NCBI RefSeq assembly: GCF_014203665.1 | Contig: NZ_JACHJN010000011.1 | Span: 1 to 64,000, forward strand | Origin: Saccharothrix tamanrassetensis | GTDB taxonomy: Bacteria; Actinomycetota; Actinomycetes; Mycobacteriales; Pseudonocardiaceae | Direction: 5' to 3' | Length of the DNA: 64,000 nucleotides | In this document: in pieces, positions 19,111-27,108 of the stretch | Numbering within the stretch: position 1 is the first letter of the stretch | Layout of the letters: each line of letters begins with the position of its first letter | The notes under the pieces: generated by a model | Seen by the model: only the letters and a program-made list of their open reading frames with translations | Database searches by the model: none | Told to the model about the DNA's origin: nothing | Translations under genes and position numbers: made by a program

Positions 19111-19854
19111 TCACGAGCGGCAGCGGGCGGTCGAGTAGAGGTGGCTGTCGGTGAAGTCCTCGGCGGCGAGGACGTCCCCGACGATGATCACCGCGGTCCG
19201 CTTGACCCCGGCCTCGGCCACCTGCGCGGCGATCGTGGCGAGCGTCCCCCGCAGCACGAGTTCGTCGGCCCGGCTCGCGTACGCCACCACCGCCGCCGGG
19301 CAGTCCGACCCGTAGTTGGGCACCAGCTCGGCCACCACCTCGGCGATCCGCTGCACGGCCAGGTGCAGCACCAGCGTGGAGCGGGACCGTCCGAGGGTCT
19401 CCAGGTCCTCGCCGGGCGGCATGGGGGTCGCGCGGGCCGAGGTCCGGGTGAGGACCACGGTCTGCCCGACACCGGGGACGGTGAGTTCCCGCCGCAGCGA
19501 CGCCGCCGCGGCGGCGAACGCGGGCACACCGGGCGTCACGTCGTAGGGGATCCCCAGCGCGTCCAGCCGGCGCATCTGCTCGGCCATCGCGCTGAACACC
19601 GACGGATCACCGGAGTGCAGCCGCGCCACGTCGGCACCCGCCGCGTGGGCCGCCGCGAGTTCGGCGGTGATCCGGTCCAGGTCGAGGTTCGCGGTGTCGA
19701 CGAGCCGGGCGTCCGGCGGGCAGTGCGACAGCACCTCGGTCGGCACCAGCGCACCCGCGTACAGGCACACCGGGGACGTCTCCAGCAGCCGCACGGCCCG
19801 CAGGGTCAGCAGGTCGGCCGCACCGGGCCCGGCGCCGATGAAGTGGACGGTCAC
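19111..19854 (-). CDS. cobM: Precorrin-4 C11-methyltransferase
   Basis: 247 residues, the usual length. A tetrapyrrole methylase with [44 protein letters not shown] and the [16 protein letters not shown] stretch typical of CobM/CbiF. It methylates C-11 of precorrin-4 with SAM. Its ATG overlaps the stop of cobL (ATGA), so cobL-cobM are cotranslated on the minus strand. Confidence 0.94.
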   Translation of the reverse strand: MTVHFIGAGPGAADLLTLRAVRLLETSPVCLYAGALVPTEVLSHCPPDARLVDTANLDLDRITAELAAAHAAGADVARLHSGDPSVFSAMAEQMRRLDALGIPYDVTPGVPAFAAAAASLRRELTVPGVGQTVVLTRTSARATPMPPGEDLETLGRSRSTLVLHLAVQRIAEVVAELVPNYGSDCPAAVVAYASRADELVLRGTLATIAAQVAEAGVKRTAVIIVGDVLAAEDFTDSHLYSTARCRS

Positions 19855-21176
19855 TGATTCTCCTCCGGCACGGCTTCATCCTTCGCCACGGCGTGTCGCT
19901 CGCTCGCGACGGGTTCCCCAGTCACGGCGGGTTCTCCGGTCACGGCAGGTTCTTCGGTCACGGCAGGTTCTTTGCTCACAGCGGGTTCCCCACTCCCGGC
20001 AGGCTCCTCATTCCCGGCGGGCCCCTCGGTCACGGCGAACTCCTTGGTCACGGCCCACGTCGTCACCGGCATGTGGGGCCGCCAGCCGGTGAAGCCGCCC
20101 ACGGGCGTGTCCCGGCTGACCGAGAGCCTGGTCAGCGACCCGCCCAGCACCCCGTGCCACCGCGCCAGCACGGCCTCGGACTCCAGGGTGACCGCGTTCG
20201 CCACCAACCGCCCACCGGGCCGCAGCGCGTCCCAACACCGTTCGACCACGCCGGGCGCGGTCAGCCCACCGCCGATGAACACCGCGTCCGGCGGCGGGAA
20301 GTCCAGCACCGCGGGGCTCTCCCCCACGACCACGTCGATCCCCGGCACACCCAGCGCCGTGGCGTTCCGGCTCATCCGGTCGGCGCGCACGGGGTCGCGT
20401 TCGACGGCGATCGCCCGGCACGACGGGTGCGTGCGCGACCACTCGACCGCGATGCTGCCGGAACCCGCGCCCACGTCCCACAGCAGCTCACCGGGACGCG
20501 GCGCGAGCAGGGCCAGCGCCACGGCCCGCACCTCGCGCTTGGTGAGCTGCCCGTCGTGCTCGTAGGCGTCGTCCGGCAGGCCCGGCACCAGCGAGTACCC
20601 ACCCGACGAGCACTCCACGGCCAGCACGTGCAGCGGGTCGGCGGCGGCCAGGTCGTGGTGGACGCGCTCGTCCGGCCCGCCCAGCCGTTCCAGCACGGTC
20701 AAGCGCGCGTCACCGGTCAGCGCGGCGACCTCCGGCGGCGACCCGCCCAGGACCAGCACCCGCCGCCCGGGGTGCAGGTGGGGCACCAGCAGCGACGCGG
20801 GCCTGCCGACCAGGCTGACGACGTCCACGGAGTCCACCGGCCACCCCAGCCGGGCACAGGCCAGCGACACCGACGACGGGTGCGGCACCACGCGCACGGC
20901 GTCCGCCCCGAGCAGCCGGACCAGGGTCGAGCCGATGCCGTGGAACATCGGGTCGCCGCTGGCCAGCACGCACACCCGACGTCCGGCGTGTGCACCAAGG
21001 ATCCCCGGCAACGCCGGGAGCAGCGGTGACGGCCACGGCACCCGCTCGAACGAGCCGGGTACCAACGCCAACTGGCGGGCGCTGCCCAGCAGGACCTCGG
21101 CGGCGGCGACCTCCCGCCGGGACGCGTCCGGCAGGCCTTCCCACCCGTCCGCGCCGATGCCGACGACGGTGATCAC
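19851..21176 (-). CDS. cobL: Precorrin-6Y C5,15-methyltransferase (decarboxylating) with a repeat tail
   Basis: 441 residues. The N-terminal CbiE-like methylase ([28 protein letters not shown]) is followed by a CbiT-like SAM methyltransferase ([34 protein letters not shown]). It methylates C-5 and C-15 and removes the C-12 acetate carboxyl. GTG 21176 overlaps the stop of the PPOX gene. The protein should end soon after WAVTKEF, but a tail of about 65 residues follows, built largely from AVTxEP hexapeptides encoded by an 18-bp repeat. The enzyme core looks intact. Confidence 0.92.
   Translation of the reverse strand: MITVVGIGADGWEGLPDASRREVAAAEVLLGSARQLALVPGSFERVPWPSPLLPALPGILGAHAGRRVCVLASGDPMFHGIGSTLVRLLGADAVRVVPHPSSVSLACARLGWPVDSVDVVSLVGRPASLLVPHLHPGRRVLVLGGSPPEVAALTGDARLTVLERLGGPDERVHHDLAAADPLHVLAVECSSGGYSLVPGLPDDAYEHDGQLTKREVRAVALALLAPRPGELLWDVGAGSGSIAVEWSRTHPSCRAIAVERDPVRADRMSRNATALGVPGIDVVVGESPAVLDFPPPDAVFIGGGLTAPGVVERCWDALRPGGRLVANAVTLESEAVLARWHGVLGGSLTRLSVSRDTPVGGFTGWRPHMPVTTWAVTKEFAVTEGPAGNEEPAGSGEPAVSKEPAVTEEPAVTGEPAVTGEPVASERHAVAKDEAVPEENQ
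19911..20054. repeat. 18-bp tandem repeat inside cobL
   Basis: Eight consecutive 18-base units fill 19911-20054. On the minus strand the unit reads GCCGTGACTGGGGAACCC with variation and encodes AVTGEP-like hexapeptides. The oldest-looking unit (20037-20054) encodes AVTKEF, which is the normal end of CobL, so the array seems to have grown by duplicating the 3' end of the gene in frame. Confidence 0.9.
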
Positions 21177-21583
21177 ACCGTGCCCAGCACGCGGGTCACC
21201 GCGATCTCGATCACGACCCGCTCCGGGTTGGCACGGGGCTGCCGGTAGCGCTCGGCATACCGGCGCTCCGCGTCCGCCACCTCGTCCGCCGACTGCCGGA
21301 TCACCGCGCGTCCCTCCAGGGTCGACCACCGCCTACCGTCCACTTGGCACACCGCGACCAACGCCCCGGCGGGTCCGGCGGCGAGCACCTGGCGCACCTT
21401 GTGCGAGCCCCGGGAGGCGATGACCCGTGCGGTCGCGGCTTCCACATCCAGCGTGACGCCGACCGGCACGACGTGCGGTGTGCCGTCCTTGCGCAGGGTG
21501 GTCAGCGTGCACAGGTGGCGTTCGGTCCAGAACGCCCGGAAGGCCTCGCCCTTGGCAGACAACATGGGTGCATCATGCGGCAC
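21173..21583 (-). CDS. PPOX-class, probably F420-dependent, oxidoreductase
   Basis: 136 residues of split-barrel flavin/F420-binding type: LCTLTTLRKDGTPHVVPVGV, RVIASRGSHKVRQV, WSTLEGRAVI. It resembles the TIGR03618-like group that includes Mycobacterium tuberculosis Rv2074, an F420H2-dependent biliverdin reductase also encoded near cobL. The stop overlaps the cobL start, so it leads the minus-strand cobL-cobM unit. CATACT lies 6 bases before the GTG, again suggesting a leaderless start. The substrate is inferred from similarity and neighbourhood. Confidence 0.8.
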   Translation of the reverse strand: MPHDAPMLSAKGEAFRAFWTERHLCTLTTLRKDGTPHVVPVGVTLDVEAATARVIASRGSHKVRQVLAAGPAGALVAVCQVDGRRWSTLEGRAVIRQSADEVADAERRYAERYRQPRANPERVVIEIAVTRVLGTV

Positions 21584-21733
21584 GGAACCAGTATGGTCGA
21601 AAACGTGACGCGTCGATTCAACCGCCCCTGGCCGGCAGAACCGGCCATTCGGGGCGTGCGCTAGACGCGGTCCCGGTGGCGGACCGGCTCAGGGGACGAC
21701 CCCGCAAGCCCGCCACCGAAGGGACATCCCGCG

Positions 21734-22549
21734 ATGCCTCGCGACCTCACCGACCCCGCACGGGGTCCGCACGCCATGCAGCTCCTGCTCGAACGGATCC
21801 TCGCCGGCGCACCGGCTCCCGCCGAGCTGCGGATCATCCGGGACCACCCGGAGGTCGGCGTGGAGGACAACTACACCAACCTCGGCTACCCGCCGGACGC
21901 CGTCACCCGTGACGCCCGTTACACCCGCTACACCACCGACGGCCGGATGCTGCGCAGCCACACGTCCGCCATGGTCCCGCCCGCGTTGCGGGTGCTGGGC
22001 ACCGAGGAGTGGGACGACGTGCTGGTCGAGGGCGAGTGGCTGGAGGTCGCCGAGTGCGGCCTGGCCGCCCGGCACGTGCTCAAGCGCGCTTGGCTGCCCG
22101 ACGACGTGCACGGCCTCGCGCTCGGCCTCGGCCTGGACCGATTGTTGATGCTGCGCAAGGGAATCCCGGACATCCGGCTGCTGTCGTCGGACGACCCGCG
22201 GGTGGCGGCGCAGATGCTGGACCTGTCGCCGTACCGGCCGGTGTCGAAGCACCCGCCGATCTCGCGGGACATTTCCGTGGCGGTGGGGCCGGTCCAGGAC
22301 GCGGAGACGATCGGCGACACCGTGCGCGGGGTCGTCGGCGATCTGGTGGAGGAGATCGAAGTGCTCGGCGAGACACCGGTCGACGGCCTGCCGCCGGCCG
22401 CCGTCGAACGGCTGGGTGCGCGTGCCGGGCAGAAGAACGTGTTGCTGCGCCTGGTGTTGCGGCACGTGACGCGGACGCTCACCGACGAGGAGGCCAACGC
22501 GGCCCGCGACGCCGTGTACGCCGCGGTCCACGAAGGTCGTGCTCAGTGA
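21734..22549 (+). CDS. srmL: PheS-related mystery ligase (SrmL-type), shortened class II synthetase fold
   Basis: 271 residues. It has phenylalanyl-tRNA synthetase alpha-like pieces: RYTRYTTDGRMLRSHTSAM (63-80, motif 2-like) and GLALGLGLDRLLMLRKGIPD (127-146, motif 3 with the ATP-binding arginine), then a ferredoxin-fold anticodon-binding-like domain from about 170 (SKHPPISRDISVAVG). Between motif 2 and motif 3 only about 45 residues remain where PheS has roughly 100 or more, and the N-terminal coiled coil is absent. It is therefore not the housekeeping enzyme. It matches the group annotated as SrmL, whose substrate is unknown. GAAGGGA precedes the ATG. Confidence 0.75.
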   Translation: MPRDLTDPARGPHAMQLLLERILAGAPAPAELRIIRDHPEVGVEDNYTNLGYPPDAVTRDARYTRYTTDGRMLRSHTSAMVPPALRVLGTEEWDDVLVEGEWLEVAECGLAARHVLKRAWLPDDVHGLALGLGLDRLLMLRKGIPDIRLLSSDDPRVAAQMLDLSPYRPVSKHPPISRDISVAVGPVQDAETIGDTVRGVVGDLVEEIEVLGETPVDGLPPAAVERLGARAGQKNVLLRLVLRHVTRTLTDEEANAARDAVYAAVHEGRAQ

Positions 22550-22971
22550 CCGCGCAGGCGCTCCGGGTGGAGCACCAGCGGCACGCTGTACAGCTCGGAG
22601 AACTTCTCCGTGGTGCCGAAGGTCGCGGTCGCGAGTTCCCCGTACTTCTCGACGAACGCGGCGTGCTCGTGCGCCGGTCGGACACCCGGCTCCTCGGTGA
22701 GCGTCCCGGTCAGCACGATGACGTCCTTGCCGAGGCCTTCGTCGTTGAGGTTCAACGACGTGCGCGGGTTCGCCCGCAGCCGTTCCAGCCGCTTCGCGTT
22801 CGGTCGGCTGTAGAACAGCACGGCGTCGTCGTCCCACAGGAACCACACCGGAGCGGGCTGAGGTGTGCCCGCGTGGTCCACCGACGTGACCCAGGCGATC
22901 ATGTCCTCCCGCAGCCGGCGTGCGACTCGGGCGCCGAACTCCGTGGCGGGGTCGGGCAGAGCGAACGTCAT
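22543..22971 (-). CDS. PPOX-class F420-dependent oxidoreductase (TIGR03667-like)
   Basis: 142 residues with a split-barrel PPOX fold: MIAWVTSVDHAGTPQPAPVW, FYSRPNAKRLERLRANPRTS, TGTLTEEP. It resembles the Rv3369 group. It likely uses F420 or FMN in the cytoplasm; no substrate can be named. It is convergent with the srmL-type gene and overlaps its end by 7 bp. A tandem repeat lies just upstream. Confidence 0.8.
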   Translation of the reverse strand: MTFALPDPATEFGARVARRLREDMIAWVTSVDHAGTPQPAPVWFLWDDDAVLFYSRPNAKRLERLRANPRTSLNLNDEGLGKDVIVLTGTLTEEPGVRPAHEHAAFVEKYGELATATFGTTEKFSELYSVPLVLHPERLRGH

Positions 22972-23012
22972 GGACTTCTCCCCTGGTCGTGTGATCGACA
23001 GGTGACAACACC

Positions 23013-23143
23013 GTGGCCTGGGCCACTATTCCGCCCTAGCGGCCTGGGCCACTATTCCGCCCCAGCGGCGCGGGCCCCTGTTCCGACGCAGGGGCGTGGG
23101 CCACTTGTTCCGATGCAGCGGCGCGGGCCCCTGTATCGGCTCA
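23013..23143. repeat. 26-bp tandem repeat between two minus-strand genes
   Basis: Five imperfect units (23013-23038, 23039-23064, 23065-23090, 23091-23117, 23118-23143) share GCGGCxxGGGCCxCTxTTCCG. Each holds a self-complementary GGCCTGGGCC/CGGGCCC core. The array spans from the stop codon of the class V aminotransferase gene (23141-23143) to about 40 bp before the PPOX start. Confidence 0.85.
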
Positions 23144-24325
23144 GATCCGATCTCGTCGAGGTAGTTCGGGTACGACCGGACCGACGGTCGTGCCCGGCAC
23201 GGCGGGCGTCTTGGCGGATCGCGGGCCGCCGGCGGGCTTGCGCAGCGCTCGGAGCGCCGACGCGAACCGTTCGACGCTCTCGGCGGTGGTGGAGGCGTGC
23301 GGCGACAGGCGGACGTGTTCCGGCCGCACGGTCGCCGTCACACCCGCCTCGGCCAGCGCGTCACCAACCACCGTCGCGGGCAGGTCCGGCAGCGTGAAAG
23401 CCAGGATGCCCGCCCGCCTGACCTGCTCGGACACCACCGTGCCACCGGCCGAGCGCACCACTTCGGCCAGGTCGTCGCATCGTTCAACAATCTGCTCGCC
23501 GATCGCTCGCACAGTGGCCGGCTCGACCAACTCCAACGCCGTGGCGAAGGCACCGGCCGCGATCGGGCTCAGGTTGGTGATCGACCAGCCCGCCGCACCG
23601 TCCGTCACCGGGTGGAGGGAGTTGTCGAACAACCCGGCGTCCGCCGCGCCCGTCCACCCGGAGAGCACCGGCTCGATCCGTTCCAGCGCACGGTCCGACA
23701 TGGCCATGAACCCGGTCGACCAGCCGGCACGCAGCCACTTCTGGCCGCCCACCACCAGCACGTCGGCAACGGACCACGGCTCGTCCACCACGCCGAAGCC
23801 CTGGATGCCGTCGACGATGAGCAGGCGGTCACCGATCACCTCGCGCAACGCCGCCAAGTCGGCGCGATAGCCGGTCCGGAAGTCCACCGCGCTCACCGAC
23901 AGTGCCGTCACGTCGTCGGAGAGCACCCTCCCGACCACCTCCGGGGTGACCGGCCCGGGCTCCAGCCAGCGCACCCGCGCACGACCGGCCCGCACCCACG
24001 GGTAGGTGTTCGCCGGGAACTCGGCGGGCGACACGGCGACCTCCCCGACCACTCCGAACGCCACCTGGAACAGCCCCGTCCCGGTGTTCGGCAGCAACGT
24101 CACGTGGTCGGTGTCCGAGCCGCACAGCCGCGCGGCAACGGCCCTCGCCCGAAGCTCCTGCCGCATGAGTTCGTCCACGGTGCCCGGACCGGCGAACGAC
24201 GAGCGCTCCAGCAGCCGGGTCGACTCCGCCACCACGGCGTGTGACGGTGGCCCGAACCGGGCGAAGTCCAGGTAGCCCGGCGGCTCCTGGAACTGCACCA
24301 GGTAGGAGGAGGGGAGGCGGGGCAC
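23141..24325 (-). CDS. Class V aminotransferase-fold PLP enzyme
   Basis: 394 residues. Fold-type I, class V: phosphate-cup NTGTGLFQVAF (80-90), aspartate in VDGIQGFGV (171-179), and the Schiff-base lysine K196 in VVGGQKWLRAG. Relatives include cysteine desulfurases, kynureninase and isopenicillin-N epimerase-like enzymes. No active-site cysteine loop was recognised, so an aminotransferase, lyase or epimerase is likelier than a desulfurase. Divergent from thioredoxin. The substrate is unknown. Confidence 0.8.
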   Translation of the reverse strand: MPRLPSSYLVQFQEPPGYLDFARFGPPSHAVVAESTRLLERSSFAGPGTVDELMRQELRARAVAARLCGSDTDHVTLLPNTGTGLFQVAFGVVGEVAVSPAEFPANTYPWVRAGRARVRWLEPGPVTPEVVGRVLSDDVTALSVSAVDFRTGYRADLAALREVIGDRLLIVDGIQGFGVVDEPWSVADVLVVGGQKWLRAGWSTGFMAMSDRALERIEPVLSGWTGAADAGLFDNSLHPVTDGAAGWSITNLSPIAAGAFATALELVEPATVRAIGEQIVERCDDLAEVVRSAGGTVVSEQVRRAGILAFTLPDLPATVVGDALAEAGVTATVRPEHVRLSPHASTTAESVERFASALRALRKPAGGPRSAKTPAVPGTTVGPVVPELPRRDRI

Positions 24326-24400
24326 GGGCGCACCTCCGGACGGTCGAAGGAACCCGGGAAGCTACAACGTACTGTTGAAGGCATCCACGGGCTGTTGGAT

Positions 24401-24426
24401 GGAATGTCCGAGGTGTCCCGTTCGTT
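24401..24426 (+). promoter_or_regulatory. SigR-type (thiol-oxidative stress) promoter of trxA
   Basis: GGAAT (24401-24405), an 18-base spacer and GTT (24424-24426) match the GGGAAT-N18-GTT consensus of the actinobacterial redox sigma factor SigR/SigH. It lies 48 bp before the trxA ATG, where transcription would start about 40 bases upstream. Thioredoxin genes are classical SigR targets, which supports the call. Confidence 0.6.
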
Positions 24427-24473
24427 GTGCGGGGTATCCGGGGTGCAAACCCCCAGTAGAGCGAGGAGAACCT

Positions 24474-24848
24474 ATGGCCACGGTGGAGCTGACCGCGGAG
24501 AACTTCGACGAGGTGGTCGGCGGCTCCGACATGGTCCTGGTCGACTTCTGGGCGGGCTGGTGCGGCCCGTGCCGCCAGTTCGCCCCGGTCTACGAGAAGT
24601 CCGCCGAGAAGCACGACGACATCGTGTTCGGCAAGGTCGACACCGAGGACCAGCAGCAACTCGCGGCCGCGTTCCAGGTGCGGTCGATCCCGACCCTGAT
24701 GATCGTGCGCGACGGCGTGGTGCTGTACGCCCAGCCCGGCGCGCTGCCCGAAGCCGCCCTGGAGGACCTGATCGACCAGGCCCGCAAGGTGGACATGGAC
24801 GAGGTGCGCAAGCAGGTGGCCGAGCAGCAGCAGGAGCAGCAGGCCTGA
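24474..24848 (+). CDS. trxA: Thioredoxin
   Basis: 124 residues with the active site WCGPC at 29-33, the cis-proline loop RSIPTLMIVRDG and the usual thioredoxin length plus a Gln/Glu-rich tail (QQQQEQQA-like). It reduces protein disulfides using thioredoxin reductase, which is not here. ATG 24474 follows GAGGAG at a good distance; the frame is open 33 codons upstream but those are leader. Likely induced by disulfide stress through the SigR-type promoter. Confidence 0.95.
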   Translation: MATVELTAENFDEVVGGSDMVLVDFWAGWCGPCRQFAPVYEKSAEKHDDIVFGKVDTEDQQQLAAAFQVRSIPTLMIVRDGVVLYAQPGALPEAALEDLIDQARKVDMDEVRKQVAEQQQEQQA

Positions 24849-24859
24849 TCACCGGCTGT

Positions 24860-24899
24860 GCGGAAGGGGCCGGGGTCGTGGCGACGCCACCCCTTCCGC
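24860..24899. terminator. Hairpin after trxA
   Basis: GCGGAAGGGG (24860-24869) pairs with CCCCTTCCGC (24890-24899); the loop itself can fold (GTGGCGACGCCAC). It starts 12 bp past the trxA stop and precedes the convergent VOC gene. Confidence 0.6.
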
Positions 24900-24950
24900 G
24901 CGCCTGGCGTGGGACCTGCGGGTGTTACCGCTGTGCCCGTTCATGAGAAC

Positions 24951-25367
24951 TCACTGCTTGCGCGGCTGGTTGAAGCGCAGCATGTTGCCGGAGGGATCGC
25001 GGAAGGCACAGTCGCGGACGCCGTACGGCTGGTCGATCGGCTCCTGGAGCACCTCGCCACCCGCGTCGCGGATGCGCTCGAAGGTGGCGTCGCAGTCGTC
25101 GGTCCTGAAGATGACACCGCGCAGCAGGCCCTTGGCCAGCAGCTCCGCCATGGTCTCCTGGTCGGCCGCCGAGGCGTTCGGGTGCGCGAGGGGTGGTTCC
25201 AGGACGATGTCCACATCGGGCTGCGACGGCGAGCCGACGGTCACCCAGCGCATCCCCTCGAACCCGACGTCGTTGCGCACCTCCATGCCGAGGACGTCGC
25301 GGTAGAAGGCGAGCGCCTTGTCGTGGTCGTCGACGGCGATGAAGCACTGCGAGAGCTTGATTTCCAT
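24951..25367 (-). CDS. VOC-superfamily (glyoxalase-like) protein
   Basis: 138 residues with paired beta-alpha-beta-beta-beta modules: SQCFIAVDDHDKALAFYRDV, VRNDVGFEGMRW, then VIFRTDDCDATFERIRDAGG and YGVRDCAFRDPSGNMLRF. The fold serves glyoxalases, dioxygenases and antibiotic-binding proteins; the metal ligands are not certain. It starts 10 bp after the AraC-type gene, and such AraC-VOC pairs are common, so it is probably controlled by that regulator. Confidence 0.85.
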   Translation of the reverse strand: MEIKLSQCFIAVDDHDKALAFYRDVLGMEVRNDVGFEGMRWVTVGSPSQPDVDIVLEPPLAHPNASAADQETMAELLAKGLLRGVIFRTDDCDATFERIRDAGGEVLQEPIDQPYGVRDCAFRDPSGNMLRFNQPRKQ

Positions 25368-25377
25368 GCGCCGAAAT

Positions 25378-25797
25378 CTACGTGCGGGGTGCGGGTCTCG
25401 CTTCTCCGTTCCTGACCGGTCGCGTGTGGATCTTGGCGATGCAGGCCGGGATGGCGGCGCCCTCGTCGTGGGGGCGGGCCCGGTACGCGCTCGGGCTCTC
25501 GCCGACCAGTTCGGTGAACCGCGAGCTGAACGAGCCCAGCGAGGTGCAGCCGACCGCGAAGCAGACCTCCGTCACGGACAGGTCGCCCCGCCGCAGCAGC
25601 GCCTTGGCCCGCTCGATCCGGCGCGTCATCAGGTAGCTGTACGGCGTCTCGCCGAAGGCGGCGCGGAAGCTGCGGGAGAAGTGACCCGGCGACATGAGGG
25701 CAACCCGTGCCAGCGCCGAAACGTCGAGCGGGTTGGCGTAGTCGCGGTCCATGGTGTCGCGGGCCCGACGCAGCCTGACGAGGTCCTCCAACGTCAC
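25378..25797 (-). CDS. AraC-family transcriptional regulator
   Basis: 139 residues from GTG 25797, which has GGGATGGTGG just upstream; an in-frame ATG at 25911 is less likely. It is nearly all AraC DNA-binding domain: DVSALARVALMSPGHFSRSF (first HTH) and VTEVCFAVGCTSLGSFSSRF (second HTH) with LVGESPSAYRA. There is no separate ligand domain. Cotranscribed with the VOC gene. Confidence 0.88.
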   Translation of the reverse strand: MTLEDLVRLRRARDTMDRDYANPLDVSALARVALMSPGHFSRSFRAAFGETPYSYLMTRRIERAKALLRRGDLSVTEVCFAVGCTSLGSFSSRFTELVGESPSAYRARPHDEGAAIPACIAKIHTRPVRNGEARPAPRT

Positions 25798-26005
25798 GCG
25801 ACCACCATCCCACAGCGCCAGGCGCCCGAACCGGGACGCTCGATCACCGCAGCTTAGAACATTCGCCCTGCTCATGGAGTACCCGTCGACGCCGAACGGC
25901 CCAGCGGCCAACCTGTCGGTACCGAACGGTCGGAACAGGACGGGACAGCACCGGACAGGGCAGCACCGGCCAGATCGGGGCTCGACGGCTCAGGGGCTCG
26001 ACGAA

Positions 26006-27037
26006 TCAGGGCAGCTCCACGGGCAGGCCGAACGGCGGGAAGTGCTCCGGTCCCACGAACGACGTGACCCCGGCGATCAGCCCGTCCCGCAGCGTCAGCA
26101 CGTTCACCGACCACGCGCGGTGCGTACCGGCCGCGTCGTCCCACAGGTAGCAGGCGACCGCGGGCTGCCCGTTCGCGCTCGTCGGCAGGTGTCGCCACGC
26201 CCCGCACGTGGACATGGGCACGTTCACCGCGAAGTCCATCACCGCCGCACGCCCCGCGTACCAGCTCGGCATCGGCGGCATCGACCAGGTCACATCCTCG
26301 GTGAGCAGCGCGACCATGGTGTCGGCGTCCCCGCGCTCCAGCGCGGTGGCGAACCCGGTGACGACCTGCCGCAGCCGCACGTCGTCGATCTTGCGCAACG
26401 TCTGCTGCTGGGTCGCCGCCGGCACCTTCTCCGCGACGATCCGCCGCGCCCGCGCCAGCGCCGAGTTCACCGACGTGGTGGACGTGCGCATGATCGCGGC
26501 GATCTCCGCGACCGTGAAGCCCAGCACCTCGAACAGCACCAACGCCGCCCGCTGGTTGCCCGGCAGGTGTTGCAGCGCGGCGACGAACGCGAGTTCCACC
26601 GCCTCGCGCTGCTCGTACCGCGCCCCCGGCCCGGCGGGCGCGTCGACCAGCCCCGCGTCCGGGTACGGCCCCAGCCAGGCCACGTCCTGCCGCGCACCGG
26701 CCACCGAGACCCGTTCGCTGGACGGCCCGAGGTCCACCGGCAGCGCCCGCCTGCCCCGGTGCGCCACCGCGTCCAGGCAGGTGCGCGTGGCCACCGTGTA
26801 CAGCCACGACCGCAGCGAGCTGCGGCCCTCGAACCGCGCCAATCCCCGCCAGGCCCGCACCAGGGCGTCCTGCAACGCGTCGTCGGCGTCGTGCGTCGAC
26901 CCCAGCATCCGGTAGCAGTGCGCATGCAACTCACGGCGCAGCGGTTCCACCAGACGGGTGAACGCAGCGTCGTCACCGGCGCGCGCCCGGTCCAGTTCGG
27001 GGTCCGCGCCGGCCGGCGTGGAAGAAACTTCGCTCAC
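26006..27037 (-). CDS. ECF sigma factor with SnoaL-like C-terminal domain (SigG/SigJ-like)
   Basis: 343 residues from GTG 27037. Sigma region 2 (HCYRMLGSTHDADDALQDAL, GRSSLRSWLYTVATRTCLD) and region 4 (LPGNQRAALVLFEVLGFTVA, MRTSTTSVNSALARAR) are followed by an NTF2/SnoaL-like domain from about 215 to the end (FATALERGDADTMVALLTED, WYAGRAAVMDF). This matches the TIGR02960-type group whose extra domain modulates activity in place of an anti-sigma factor. Divergent from the next hydrolase gene with a 71-bp gap, so that gene is a candidate target. Confidence 0.88.
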   Translation of the reverse strand: MSEVSSTPAGADPELDRARAGDDAAFTRLVEPLRRELHAHCYRMLGSTHDADDALQDALVRAWRGLARFEGRSSLRSWLYTVATRTCLDAVAHRGRRALPVDLGPSSERVSVAGARQDVAWLGPYPDAGLVDAPAGPGARYEQREAVELAFVAALQHLPGNQRAALVLFEVLGFTVAEIAAIMRTSTTSVNSALARARRIVAEKVPAATQQQTLRKIDDVRLRQVVTGFATALERGDADTMVALLTEDVTWSMPPMPSWYAGRAAVMDFAVNVPMSTCGAWRHLPTSANGQPAVACYLWDDAAGTHRAWSVNVLTLRDGLIAGVTSFVGPEHFPPFGLPVELP

Positions 27038-27108
27038 GAGCGACGATTCTGCCTCGCGGCGGGAGTCACCTACCTCCGAACGGGCGCAACCCACACTTGG
27101 AGGACCCG

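Noticed and set aside
23013-23143. CRISPR array
   Set aside because: Units abut with no unique spacers and there are no cas genes. The same applies to the arrays at 19911-20054 and 49765-49852.
24375-24473. A Cys-rich 33-codon N-terminal extension of thioredoxin
   Set aside because: The frame is open from TTG, but GAGGAG and the canonical MATVELT start at 24474 and the SigR-type promoter inside this stretch favour an untranslated leader.
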